A DNA stretch of 64,000 nucleotides from Malassezia japonica (GCF_029542785.1 NC_083378.1:1-64000), one strand, 5' to 3'. Counted from the first letter of the stretch, positions 1 to 10,146 are shown. Program-made: numbers and translations. The notes: generated from the sequence alone by a model not told the origin.

Positions 1-458
1 CTAATCCTAATCCTAATCCTAATCCTAATCCTAATCCTAATCCTAATCCTAATCCTAATCCTAATCCTAATCCTAATCCTAATCCTAATCCTAATCCTAA
101 TCCTAATCCTAATCCTAATCCTAATCCTAATCCTAATCCTAATCCTAATCCTAATCCTAATCCTAATCCTAATCCTAATCCTAATCCTAATCCTAATCCT
201 AATCCTAATCCTAATCCTAATCCTAATCCTAATCCTAATCCTAATCCTAATCCTAATCCTAATCCTAATCCTAATCCTAATCCTAATCCTAATCCTAATC
301 CTAATCCTAATCCTAATCCTAATCCTAATCCTAATCCTAATCCTAATCCTAATCCTAAATCCTAATCCTAATCCTAATCCTAATCCTAATCCTAATCCTA
401 ATCCTAATCCGACATCCTAATCCGACATCCTAATCCGACATCCTAATCCGACATCCTA
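1..458. repeat. Telomeric repeat array (CTAATC)n
   Basis: About 68 near-perfect copies of the hexamer CTAATC run from base 1 to about 408, interrupted by a single one-base insertion near 358. Read 5' to 3' towards the chromosome end the G-rich strand is (TTAGGA)n. From about 408 to 458 the array changes to a longer unit in which CTAATC alternates with CGACATC (four copies). The position at the very start of the window and the strand orientation (C-rich strand as + at a left end) identify a chromosome terminus. Confidence 0.95.
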
Positions 459-500
459 ATCACATCTCATATTTCACATCTCACATCTCACATCTCACAA
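459..500. repeat. Degenerate subtelomeric satellite (CACATCT-like)
   Basis: Just inside the telomere lies a short run of CACATCTCA-like units (about four imperfect copies), apparently derived by drift from the CGACATC part of the inner telomeric unit. It ends 13 bp before the stop codon of the first gene. A small relic with similar wording (TATCCTAATCCTACATC) recurs alone near 2710. Confidence 0.7.
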
Positions 501-512
501 TTTCAAATCTGT

Positions 513-1196
513 CTATGTTTCTACAACTCCTTCATCATTGTCTTCCCCCGCGTACTTCAAATCTTGAAAGTTTATTCGCTTTCCCGGAATAGTATACTTT
601 CCATTCCGATGAAGAGCAATCCAATCATCCAAATGAAAGTATTCTCGCTCCCATGCAAAGCTTGTCTCGTGCTTCAGGTACGACAGCTTCCCGTAATAGT
701 TTCCTGGGATCCTTGTGTATCCGCCTTCCATTCGTGCCCGTTCTGCAGTTTCTTCCGTGATTTCCGTATACGAAACACCTTTCCATTGGTGCAAATAGTG
801 CCAAAAGTCGTGCCAATACCAGACTCCAAATATGCGCGACAGAGATGCGCACACTTTAATGTTTCGCAAAACAACCTTTTGCACTCTTATAAAGTCGTCG
901 TTCTCCACTTCGCCGTTGGCCATGACATCACGTTTCAAAATCCCAGGCCTGCTTACCTCAACTTGATTTTCCTCAATCCCGAACAAAAATACATAATCAT
1001 CCGCAAAGCTTCCAAGTTTCCCCAGAACGGCATGAACATAATCCCTCATCAGCCGGTCCGAATCGATACCATTCCGAGCAACATTTTTTAACCGTTGAAG
1101 ATCAACTGGAGGCAATTGAAATACAGATGCGTCCCTTTGCTTGTAACCACCTGTCTTGGCAAATTCGCGGATTTTGTAATAGTCGTTGCTATTCAT
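513..1196 (-). CDS. Telomere-adjacent orphan protein, 227 aa
   Basis: An uninterrupted frame with a true ATG at 1196 and a stop 13 bp from the satellite. I do not recognise the family. The protein is mixed charged/aromatic with no membrane segment or signal peptide. Its C-terminal half is rich in Trp and Tyr (GVWYWHDFWHYLHQW, then a GGYTRIPGNYYGKL stretch), which suggests a folded domain rather than low complexity. A shorter plus-strand frame overlaps it, but the minus frame is longer and has more balanced composition. It does not share the N-terminal module of the three tandem genes that follow. It may be a telomere-linked gene present in copies at other chromosome ends; that cannot be seen from one end. 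Confidence 0.55.
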   Translation of the reverse strand: MNSNDYYKIREFAKTGGYKQRDASVFQLPPVDLQRLKNVARNGIDSDRLMRDYVHAVLGKLGSFADDYVFLFGIEENQVEVSRPGILKRDVMANGEVENDDFIRVQKVVLRNIKVCASLSRIFGVWYWHDFWHYLHQWKGVSYTEITEETAERARMEGGYTRIPGNYYGKLSYLKHETSFAWEREYFHLDDWIALHRNGKYTIPGKRINFQDLKYAGEDNDEGVVET

Positions 1197-1406
1197 GCCA
1201 GAGCAAGAAGCTAGTCGTCGCTAGGAGCAAGACGAGACGGTAGCAAATGACCAGTTTATAACTAATTTCTGTCCCACGTGGGCCACTTTATGAATAGTTT
1301 ACGCGCAAGTTATTTCCACAAATGTGCTCGCCACGGCATAGCCCAATATTGCAAATACAACCGAGCGCTTTCACTACATGATGGGCGACCATATGGAATG
1401 CGTTGT

Positions 1407-2107
1407 TCACCGCCCCAGTATTCTTTCAAGTTCCCTTTCCTTTTCCAGAAGTAAATTCAGTTTTTCTTCCTTCGGAATATCAGCAGAAGCAAACACTTTA
1501 TTGCCTGGATTGCAAGGCGACCTCTCAAACATTTTCCACAGCACTCCTTCTCGTTTCCGACGGACTAGATTTGGATACGAGTTTTGGACCTTTTCATCCT
1601 CTCGTTCTGAAAACTGCTTGAATGCTGTCTCCACTTCAATTGCAAAAGGTTGATTTTTAATCTCACGGGGCTTCGGCCAGCCTGACGAATGTGATAGGTT
1701 AATATTTGTTACTGCTTCTTGAAGGGAATTCGCATTGAATAGAACATTGACATCCATTAGCTCATAGTATAAATTATAATATTCATGCCAGCAACGCAAC
1801 AGCTCATTTTGGCCCCTTATCGCACTTGGGGGTACTTTCAAAGATTCCAGAAGCTCTCTTTCGTCTTTGGCAGCAATTCGAGAATTCTCCGATTTCTTGA
1901 TCAATCTTCGGTCTCTCTTTTCTCTGCGTTCATCTGCAGCAGTCTTTCCTTTTCCACCCTGTTGCCACTTGGTTTCCTCCTCGGCCTCTGCTGCGGCTGC
2001 TTCTTCCGCCGCTTTTTGCTCAGCTCGCGCTGCTTTCCTTGCTCGCCCAGCAATAGCCTTTTCGCTTACTACATAAGTCAATCCAGGTACACACCTCTAA
2101 TCGGCAT
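1407..2107 (-). CDS. CCDC124/Oxs1-like protein, subtelomeric copy 1 (224 aa, one intron)
   Basis: The long frame has no ATG at its 5' end, but an upstream 13-nt exon (2095-2107) encoding MPIR joins it across a 26-nt intron (2069-2094: GTGTGT donor, TTGAC branch-like site, TAG acceptor). The product begins MPIRVSEKAIAGRARK. The N-terminal ~95 residues are a basic/acidic helix with RKA, EAEEE, W and K-rich blocks, as in CCDC124/Lso2/Oxs1 proteins. The C-terminal part (RLETAFxxF-like, then a PNL, W-x-MF-x-xSPCNP pattern) resembles the CCDC124 C-terminal domain that ends in KSPxNP. CCDC124/Lso2 binds idle ribosomes; S. pombe Oxs1 is an oxidative-stress coregulator. That this copy has either role is inference. 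The same exon-1 and intron arrangement recurs in the next two genes. Confidence 0.6.
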
Positions 2108-2757
2108 ACTTTGAGAGACAGCTAGATGTGCTCGGCGGTTGTGTAGCAAGGGGTATACCTGACCTGCTAGTTGCCAATGATATATGTGTCGATTGTGTTG
2201 CCACCTGCCTCCTGTGGATTGCTACGCCACAACCACTGCACGACTACGGATGATTAGCTCTACTACATAGATCCCTGTGGCGCTGTCCAATGATCTCTCG
2301 CTGTGCCAAGACTGTTTGAGAAGAGAGGCAATATTAAGGGCGAATTTGACCCTACATTGCGTCGCGTTAATAAAGGGCCAATTACAATTGTCAATACTGG
2401 ATTTATGCACGCACGAGCCAGGGAGTGGCAAATGACTCAGAATGACGGCTTGTCATAAGGTGGCGTGCGGTGGGTTTGCATAGGCTGCACTGGGCTCATC
2501 TATGCTTCGTTTATCCGGAAGGCTCGTGCAAATAGAGACCATGTGGTTTATTATTCCGTTTCGTCTTAGAAACAGCTAGTGACAATATGCTTCATAGGCT
2601 TGTGCTGCGATTTAGCTTTGCCGTAAAACGATGCACAAGAGAATGATATGTGATGGGCATTGTTGAATTTGACACTTGAGCTCAAGCTTTGTCTTTGTAA
2701 ATAACCCGATATCCTAATCCTACATCTGATATACTGCTTCCTAGGTCAAAGTTCTAA
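2108..2757. other. Intergenic spacer carrying duplicated promoter-side sequence
   Basis: No supported gene. Bases about 2155-2460 are homologous to about 3465-3660 and 4775-5150, so the upstream region was duplicated together with each tandem gene. The best conserved block starts at GCAATATTAAGGGCGAATTT (2328) and ends at the TCATAAGG near 2460. The rest (2460-2757) holds only a small telomere-like relic near 2710. Confidence 0.6.
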
Positions 2758-3437
2758 TCAGAAAAAAGACGTTAAGGATTCAAGAAACTTGATTTTGTCT
2801 TCTTTTAACGCGACAAAAGAAGGTAGTAACTCATTCGCTGGATTACATGGTGACAGTTCAAACATTCCCCAAACAATGCTTTCACGTTCATGAGGATGTA
2901 AGTCCGCATATTTTTCTTCAATGTTGGCGCCTACACCCTTCAAGAATTCATCAAAAGCTGTCTCAAGGCGGTCTTCCAAGGGTGTGTTAGATCTGTTCTT
3001 ATGCCAGTAGAATACCGGCATAGCTCGAACCAAGTCCATTGCATCGCGGAGATTTGTTCCCCTTAGGGCTGCAATATATTTGCTTGTCAAATATATTCTC
3101 TTGGAAGGCACAATCCTACTGCGATGCCCCATCCTTTGCCGTAAATTTGGATTAGCTCGCTTGAAGTTGGTCGTTTCCAGTAATATCCTTTCATCTTCAG
3201 CAGCAATATGTGCAAGTTCTTCCCTTTTAGCCGCTCGTTTGTCCGCTTTTAGCTTTCGTTTATCCGCAACCGTCCAGCCTTTCGCGCCTTGCCGCCATTT
3301 AGCTTCTTCTTCAGCCTCCGCCGCAGCTGCCTCTTCCTCCCTTTTCTGCTCTGCTCTGGCTGCCTTACGTGCTCGTCCAGCAATGGCCTTTTCGCTCACT
3401 GAGTCAGTCAGTCCAGACACCAACCTTTCATGGGCAT
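2758..3437 (-). CDS. CCDC124/Oxs1-like protein, subtelomeric copy 2 (217 aa, one intron)
   Basis: A paralog of the genes at 1407-2107 and 4088-4749. Exon 1 (3425-3437) encodes MPMK; a 26-nt intron (3399-3424, GTTGGT donor, CTGAC branch site, CAG acceptor) joins it to the main exon at VSEKAIAGRARKAARAEQK. The N-terminal half is a highly charged helix. The C-terminal half contains RLETAFDEF, the motif HERESIVWGMFELSPCNPAN, and a final KEDKIKFLESL helix. This is the copy in which the resemblance to the CCDC124 C-terminal signature (helix, AF-x-x-FE, SPxNP) is easiest to see. The frame is intact, so the copy may be functional. Confidence 0.6.
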
Positions 3438-4087
3438 CAGGTTCAGCGGTTGTTTGTTGAGAGTGTGGTGTATCTGATCACGAGCTGGCCAAGGCGTTTG
3501 AAGTGGTCCTTATTCAGAAGAGATGCAATATTAAGGGCGAATTTGACCCTACACTGCGCCACGCTAATGAATGGCCAATTACATGTGCCAATTCTGGATT
3601 TATGCACGCACAAGCCAAGATGTTGGAAATGACTCAGAATGGAGGATTTTCATGAGATGGTCTTCAGTAGGCCTGCATATAGTCCGTGTTAGGCGGTGAA
3701 TATTTGGTTTGTCTCGGACGCAAATGATGGCCCTGTGTTTTGGTGACAGGAGTTTGCCCAAGTAGCGATCGCATTCATAAGCGGGTGCGGCGAAATAGTG
3801 AATGCAAGACTCTCAGTAGCGAGAGAATCATAAATGTCCAAACAGGAGCAACTTCGTAACGCAATATTGTCAAAGAATGAGCACATGGGGAAAACCATCG
3901 CGTATTATCGCAGCTCGAATTCAGTTAGCACTATCGCCGGGATTAAATATAATGATGATGAGAATGAAATGTGAGCAACGAAATACTACTTGACTCTAAG
4001 CCAACATATCACGATCGGATCGGCAGCAATTTTAAATTTATTCCTAGATTGAATTTGCGAAATCCATGAGGTGTCTTGGATTCTATA
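3438..4087. other. Intergenic spacer, second duplicated upstream block
   Basis: Bases about 3465-3660 match the upstream block of copy 1 (shared stretch beginning GCAATATTAAGGGCGAATTT at 3525). From 3660 to 4087 I see no gene; a 69-codon minus frame at 3689-3898 has an ATG but no recognisable features and no counterpart in the sister spacers. Confidence 0.5.
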
Positions 4088-4749
4088 TCAAACAAAGCTT
4101 CGCAAAGATTCAAGATAGTTAATCTTGTCCTCCTTCAATGCAAGGGCTGATGGTAGTAATTCATTTGCTGGATTACACGAAGACAGTTGGAACATGTCCC
4201 ACAATATGAGTTCTCGATCACGTGGTTGTAAGTTAGGATAGCTTTCTGTAATAGCCACACCCTCTCTCAAGATAAATTCCTTGAATTCTGTTTCCAGTCG
4301 CACTTCCAGAGGTGGTTGCATGCTTTTAGAATCCCAATAATATGCTGGTAGGGATCGGACTGATCTCAACGCTTGACCAACATCTTTTGCGATCAGAATT
4401 GCAATGTATCTGTCCACCAAACAATTCTTCTTGTAAGAATTGCCAAACGTTCGACATTTCCCTTTAAATCTCTTGGGTTGGAGCGACCCCAATAGTAGCT
4501 TTTGGTCTTGGGCAGCAATCTGAGAGAGCTCTTTTTTCTTTTCTGCTCGCTTTGCAGAGTTTTGCTTGCGCTCGTCTGCCACTGTCCATCCCTTTGCACC
4601 TTGTTTCCATTTGGCTTCTTCTTCAGCCTCCAGGGCGGCAGCTTCTTCTTCCTTTTTTTGTTCTGCTCTGGCTGCCTTGCGTGCTCGTCCGGCAATGGCT
4701 TTTTCGCTCACTACGTTAGTCAATCGAGACACGAACCTCTTATCGGCAT
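4088..4749 (-). CDS. CCDC124/Oxs1-like protein, subtelomeric copy 3 (211 aa, one intron)
   Basis: Third tandem copy. Exon 1 (4737-4749) encodes MPIR, followed by a 26-nt intron (4711-4736: GTTCGT donor, GACTAAC branch site, TAG acceptor) and the main exon. Here the unspliced frame happens to stay open upstream to another ATG at 4819, which would give a 243-aa product, but the MPIR start and intron are conserved in position and length in all three copies, so the spliced model is preferred. The protein shows the same charged N-terminal helix and the C-terminal pattern RLETEFKEF then RDRELILWDMFQLSSCNPANELLPS. The SPCNP of its sisters has become SSCNP. Confidence 0.6.
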
Positions 4750-5949
4750 AGGATTCAAGGGTTGTTAGTTGGAGATACGGTATACCTGATCTATGAACGG
4801 TCAATGTATTTAAAAACATCAATCGTATTGCCACCTAGTTACCACAGAATGCAGCGCCACGCGAACTGCAGGACTAATGACAATCTGTATTTGCTATTAC
4901 TGTCTATCCTTCTTGCCCTTGTTATGGTGACCAATTATCGTTTGTTTTTCCAAGACCGTCCAAGAATAATTAGAATATTAAGGGCCGCACTTGACCTTGA
5001 ACCTGCAACAGATCGAACTTTCATCGACCAACGAGTTGCACGAGGTCGGGGGTTTCTGGCAAGTGACCAATCACGTGCAGCCATTTTGGTTTCGTGCATG
5101 CACAAGCTGGGTCAAGGCAAATGACTCAGATTTAAGGCATTTCATAAAATGATTTTTGGTGTCTCGGATATGGGCCGTGCTGAGCTCCCTTCGTCGGACT
5201 GCCTTGAAGATGCAAGGAAAATCCGATAAGTGTTGTCTTCAGTATATGTTGCAGCACGTAAAACAATCACAACACTATTTTGTATTCTATAACCATGTCT
5301 TAATGCATGCTTTTCAGGTTAAAGCGATTTGGAACATGCCATTGTTTTATATTTGGTGTTTTAACCTGAAGCCATCCAAAAGCATTTTGAGCTCACCATG
5401 GTGTGTTTTTCTGTCTATGGAATTTGTCCATAGTCCACTTGCCAAAAATGGGCGAAATTGACAATATTATGTAAACATGGTCACAGTCTGTCGCTCAAGT
5501 TGCTTGGTCAGTTATGCTGCTGTCCAAGGACATTGCAGCTGCGTTTTGGCGCCTAGCTCAAATAAAATTATACTAAGCCGCACTCGTCTATATTAGAAAG
5601 CTACTGAAGCATCATGCGTCGGACTCGACAAGATATGTTCTTTCCTAAAAATAGGCGCGATGGATCAGGTTCTCACGCATTATATCTACACCAGCCGTTT
5701 GTACCATCAACTTAGCCGCCAAAACCAAATTCTTAAGTGGTAATGACAGGCAGCCAAGTAACCCTCACTCAGCCATATGGAATTGTTTTTGGAACCTCCA
5801 TCACCCAAACCGGGTATCGCGTGAAGCTCTACTTTCACCAACGCGCATTTGATGTTTGCAGGGCAGGATATGAACTTGAAAAACTATCTGCAATGGCACT
5901 AGAGTTTCTTAGAGGATAATTCTATTACAATAATAACACGATCAAATTA
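4750..5949. other. AT-rich intergenic region with third duplicated block
   Basis: The block 4775-5150 is the diverged third copy of the upstream repeat (shared ATATTAAGGGC at about 4975 and GCAAATGACTCAGA at about 5118). From 5150 to 5949 only short frames are present (for example 60 codons at 5737-5919) with no domain, codon or splice support. I see no gene there. Confidence 0.5.
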
Positions 5950-7650
5950 TTATGAATTTTCCACAGCTAGCTCGTTCGCGGCCTTGGCGACTTCGAGATC
6001 TTCGGTTGATTTCTCTTCGCCTTGTCCATTCATCGGAGATTTAGCACGCAGACGAGAACCATAAAAGTAAAACGCGATTGTAATTGGAAATAAGAGCACA
6101 GCAAGTCCTCCAAGAAGACTGCAACCGCCTTGGACTGTTAGTCTCTCAAACATTTGGGTAGCAAAAAGAGGAAATGCTCCGGCGACTAGTGCACGGAATA
6201 AACCATTGCTTGCATACGCCGAAGCTGTGTAGATAGTGTACATCTCGCCCAAATAGCCAAGAAACCCTTGGAACAAGAGAAATACTGCACATTGGAAAAT
6301 TCCGTAAGCAGCGAGTGGAGAATAAGGACGGATACTAGCAAACGAAGTCCATCCAAACTAGCCATAAGTTCCTCGCTGATAACATACCCAAAACAGTGAA
6401 ATGGGAAATAGAATACCACCGACAAAGCAGGCTTGCATCCTATATTCCGGCTTCCATTTTCCTGATTTGAACCACGGCAAGACAACCTTCTGGTTGTATG
6501 CACAATATAAAATTAGAGCAATCGCACAAACAACCCATCCGGTCACGTATGCACTGCTGGACTGACCTAGCGTGAATTGATGTCGGCCTTGGAATGTCTG
6601 CAGGTTAGCACGAGCAACTTGCCCGACATACAATGGGAAAAGCTTCAAAGCTTGTATTAGTACAGTATTCACACTTTCAACGTACAAGCAAAAGGCAATC
6701 CCATATACATAGGCAATGTATACGTTACTGAAAAATAGGACAGGTTCCGTAAATGTCATTTTCAAGGGGCGGTATAACGTTGTATACGTCAATTGATAGA
6801 ATGAAAGGCTGGCATCTTGTATCTCAGCATGAGACCGAATCCTATCGTCCCCAGTGATACGGCGCAGTGTGCGTGCGCGCTTAGTGAGAATAGCATTTCC
6901 ACTAGTCTCGGGCATCAAGAAAAAAACAATAATCCAAGTTAACCCAGTGCCGCAGAGAAGCGGCCAAATAGTCCACTGCAATCCTCTTTCTTGAACGGCA
7001 AAACCGGATAGTAATGGTCCCATACCAGGTCCACCACAGGCTGCATATGACCAAAAAGCAATTCCATTCATAAAACCCCCGTCAAGGTTCCACAAGTCTC
7101 CCATTGTAGCACCACCCGTCGCAAGCACGGGGCTACCGAGAAACCCAGCGATAAACCGAAGTATCAAGTACCCTGGAACATTATTGCAGAGCGCCGTTGG
7201 TACTTGAAGGATAACGAAGAGCCCAATGCTTATAACGTAAGGCCAATTTCGACCAATTCGGGCAATTTCAGTAATTGGAGACAAAACCATAGGGCCTAAG
7301 CCATAGCCCCAAACAAAAAGAGAGATGCTTAACGAAGATACAGTGGGGGATACATTGAATTTATCGCTGAATTCAGGTATGCCTGGGACAACGATACTGC
7401 TTCCGAGGTAGACAAATACGGTCATGACGCATACAATAAAGGTCACAAAACATTTGTACGGAAATGGCCATTTCTTGGGGTTATCGGGATCATTTTCACT
7501 ACACCATTGCACAAACTGGATATTGCTGTGGTTTGAATGATCCATTGGCATGTTGGTAATGTACATGTCATCTTTTTCGACGGATGTGCGAAAAAGTCGC
7601 CTACCGCTAATGAGGTGGCCCAGGTTGCCAAATGCTGTAGTGGAAAACAT
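5950..7650 (-). CDS. MFS drug:H+ antiporter (DHA1-type), 533 aa, three introns
   Basis: Four exons: 6686-7650, 6632-6650, 6388-6597 and 5950-6357. The introns are 35 nt (6651-6685), 34 nt (6598-6631) and 30 nt (6358-6387). Donors are GTACGT or GTATGT, and two of the three have a clear branch site (ACTAAT, GCTAAC). Splicing restores the DHA1 signature FCFFEAFPI...FTLGQ in place of unconserved sequence, and adds the last membrane helices (FGWTSFASI, then YASNGLFRALVAGAFPLF). The protein has a hydrophilic N-terminus, NPKKWP before helix 1 as is usual in this family, and about 12 helices. The family exports drugs or polyamines across the plasma membrane; the substrate cannot be told. It ends in a short hydrophilic tail. 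Confidence 0.85.
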
Positions 7651-8242
7651 AATGAATCGACGTTACGTATTCCTGGTCTTATTTCCATCTACTTAAATAA
7701 TAGAAAGATCACTTAGAGCCGATCTGGATCCCTGCTGGAAACGGACTTTAATGCAGACAACTATACCACACCGCTTATCTCCGAGACAACACTTAAATCC
7801 GACTGTCGCACTCCTCTACCAAGAAGTCACACCATTACAGACCCTGCATAAATTCAATTCGTCAGAATCGAATCGTACATCATAAGCATACGCATTTGCA
7901 CGTCTTACCTTCAATTCCGGAGCTAACCATGACCGATTCCTTCCATCTCTCCGACTAAGTTATTTGTTTCAAATTTGTAAAAACCACATGTAGAAAGAAT
8001 TTTTTACAAACGCCAATGTACCCCATAAACTGCTTACTCTCCGGCGTAAACTCATTCATTATGTTGGCGAACCTTCTGCAAATTGTACAGGCGTGGGGAT
8101 CATCTACTCCTATCCCTCTTGTTGCAAGTGGACATATATCCTCCACATTCTTGAGTTGTACTAAACTGACAAATTTCGGCTAATTAAAGAATCTTGGTAA
8201 ACAGTATATGGCATGTAGGTTCAGCAATCCAGGGATGGGGCA
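7651..8242. other. Intergenic region, no gene seen
   Basis: Promoter side of the MFS gene at 7650 and 3' side of the pseudogene at 8243. A 63-codon minus frame (7955-8146) lacks a credible ATG context, domain or homologous neighbour, and is not called. Confidence 0.5.
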
Positions 8243-9124
8243 TTAGAGGACTCTTGATATTGGACAACGATACGGTATTTCACATGCTTTTTTTTGTAAA
8301 AGTTCCATTTTTTTTTCTTCTTGAACCGGTGCCAAACGATGAGCACGAACCTGGCGCAGAGCCAGTTTAAATTGCTGTCGCCGCTGGATATCGGTTTCTT
8401 TATCGTTGTCTCGAAGCTTGCTTATATATTTCTTTGAAGGATACTTGCTTAATTGACGTTGATATTTACGAGCGGCTTTGATACTTTTTCTCTCTTGTTT
8501 GGGCAAGCGACATAAATCTTCGTCTTCGTCTGAATCTGATTCAGATGAAGAACTGTCCGATTCCGGCTCTTCCATCGGCTGTCCGATTTCAACGGGTGGT
8601 TCATCCAGATAAGTTTTGTCGCCTGTAAACCCACCCGTGATTCTTTTTTGCCCAGTTGCAATAAATACGTCCAAACATCTAGACTGGAAGAAGTGAAGCT
8701 GGTAAATTTCTAACAAGGTCAAAACGTCTGATGCATGGTGCTTTTATATTTTCCCATGATGGCCTTCGTTAGAAAGAAGCATCCGCACCCGGCATGCATT
8801 AACATGAGTGGTGCACGTGCTAAATTAGATACTATGTACTCATGGGTGCGAAGTGCTCCTGAAACACGAATATTAATTAGAAAATGATCCCAATCCACAG
8901 CGCTAACATTGTGATCGACCATAATATGACCTGGGTAACGTGGTTGAAATCCATCGGCCAAGTGTTTTTTCGTGCTCACCGGGAAGGTAAAAAACCTGGA
9001 GCGGAGAGTATGTAGGATAATGACCATACTCGATCTTTTTTGATGTCATTGACGGAGTTCTTTTGAAGGACTCTGGTAACGGCGTGAGTGGCTGTCCCGC
9101 TGAACGTTCCCATATCACTCGCAA
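8243..9124 (-). pseudogene. Frameshifted copy of a fungal hypothetical-protein family
   Basis: Three overlapping minus-strand frames together spell one protein resembling a repeated basidiomycete family of unknown function. The first frame (about 9124-8960) gives FYLPG then TLGRWI. The second (about 8975-8740) gives YPGHIMVDHN, DWDHFL and FFLTKAI. The third (about 8735-8243) gives LLEIYQLHFF, LDVFIATGQKRITG and an acidic Ser/Asp/Glu tail followed by a basic region. Conserved blocks sit directly on both sides of each frame change, which points to one-base indels near 8955 and near 8738. For the first change a 50-nt GT-AG intron is an alternative; for the second no GT-AG intron of suitable length fits. 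The 5' end is uncertain: the frame stays open upstream of 9124 without a convincing ATG. Confidence 0.5.
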
Positions 9125-10138
9125 ATTTCCTTTAATTGTGCGAGACGGAAGAGCAGAGGGTGATTCAGCATCTCGTGCTGTCGGCGACCAGTCTTGATTC
9201 TCAGGAACTAGGAGGGACGGACAGCCATTTACAAAAAAAGTTGTTATTGGCCGCTAATGCCGAGTCGTTATTTTTGCTAAAGCCTGCGACCATGCCTGTG
9301 TTGATTCCATTTTTTCCCCCATACATTAATCAACGGTAATATCTCTGAAATTTCCGAAACTTGGATAATTATAACACCTTTCATAACCGCTCCGATTCAT
9401 CATCTCCGCACCGCGCACGGACTTGGCGGTGAACGCGGAGCGGAAGCGGAGGAGAAATTTCCTCCATATGATTACATAAGCACCGCCCCATTGTTCTCCG
9501 AGTCTATTCACTGGATTGAAGCTTGCCACCTTGCAAGCTTACAAAAATCAGTTGGCGAAATAGTTAAAACTACAATCTATACGCACTACGGGCACTTTTG
9601 TTCAAATGCCCTTGATACCCTAAAAATATAATGAAGGGCTCGAAAGCAGCGTGATGCTAACTAGACGGTTTTAGACGTCCATGCCATGTCACGAAGCAAA
9701 TGCGCCGTAAAGACGACCTAAACTAAGAAATCAGTAGGAAAGCCTCGTATTTAAGTATTCCAATTGCAAACTGATTCACAAAAGGGCGGCCATACTGAAA
9801 GCTCATTGCCGCTCATTGCCGCTCATTGCCGCTCATGCACGCCAAGCCATGCTAGGGGCTATTCAATATAATGCCTTTATGGCCGTCCTCTGCTTCTCAT
9901 GTACTTTCCAGCAATAATTATGTGTTCCCTGACCACCCCATCCCTCTAGTGGAATGTGCATTGGCGCAATGCGCGTTGGGGTATTGGTTACACAAATGCG
10001 GGGTAAGTGGAGGTGTGCGTCACCTGATTGCCCAAAAACTGCGACAATTATGCACGATGGGGAGCGCTTACCCCCGCATTTTTATGCATTGACGCTTTAA
10101 AAGAGCGCCCGCGTTTCCCATGGCTAAACCGCGACAGC
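9125..10138. other. Intergenic region, promoter side of the Gpr1/Fun34-like gene
   Basis: No supported gene in about 1 kb. Short frames at 9136-9339 (+), 9326-9529 (-) and 9871-10092 (+) lack domain or splice support. It contains the 10-bp tandem repeat described separately and, near 10095, the TATA-like CTTTAAAAG in front of the next gene. Confidence 0.5.
9801..9836. repeat. 10-bp tandem repeat (GCTCATTGCC), 3.6 copies
   Basis: Three exact copies of GCTCATTGCC at 9801-9830 followed by GCTCAT. It lies about 300 bp upstream of the acetate-transporter start codon. It could be a polymorphic minisatellite or a cluster of factor-binding sites; nothing else in the sequence decides this. Confidence 0.9.
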
Positions 10139-10146
10139 ATGCCTGA
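10120..10146 (+). promoter_or_regulatory. Short upstream ORF overlapping the main start codon
   Basis: An ATG in good context (CCCATGGC) at 10120 opens an 8-codon frame that terminates at TGA 10144-10146, overlapping the main ATG at 10139 in another frame. If the transcript starts upstream of 10120, ribosomes would meet it first, which could limit translation of the transporter. Confidence 0.4.

Noticed and set aside
1..458. CRISPR-like or satellite array reading of the terminal repeats
   Set aside because: The unit is a 6-nt hexamer without spacers, at a chromosome end of a eukaryote: a telomere.
4711..4834. An extended start for the third subtelomeric gene at 4819 or 4834
   Set aside because: 4834 is GTG and 4819 is an ATG absent from the sister copies. 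The MPIR exon and 26-nt intron are conserved in all three.
5737..5919. 60-codon plus-strand frame in the AT-rich spacer
   Set aside because: No domain, no splice partner, no sister copy in the duplicated spacers; consistent with chance.
8926..8975. A 50-nt GT-AG intron joining the first two frames of the pseudogene
   Set aside because: It would delete TLGRWI, which looks like a conserved family block. A one-base indel explains both frames better, although the intron cannot be excluded.
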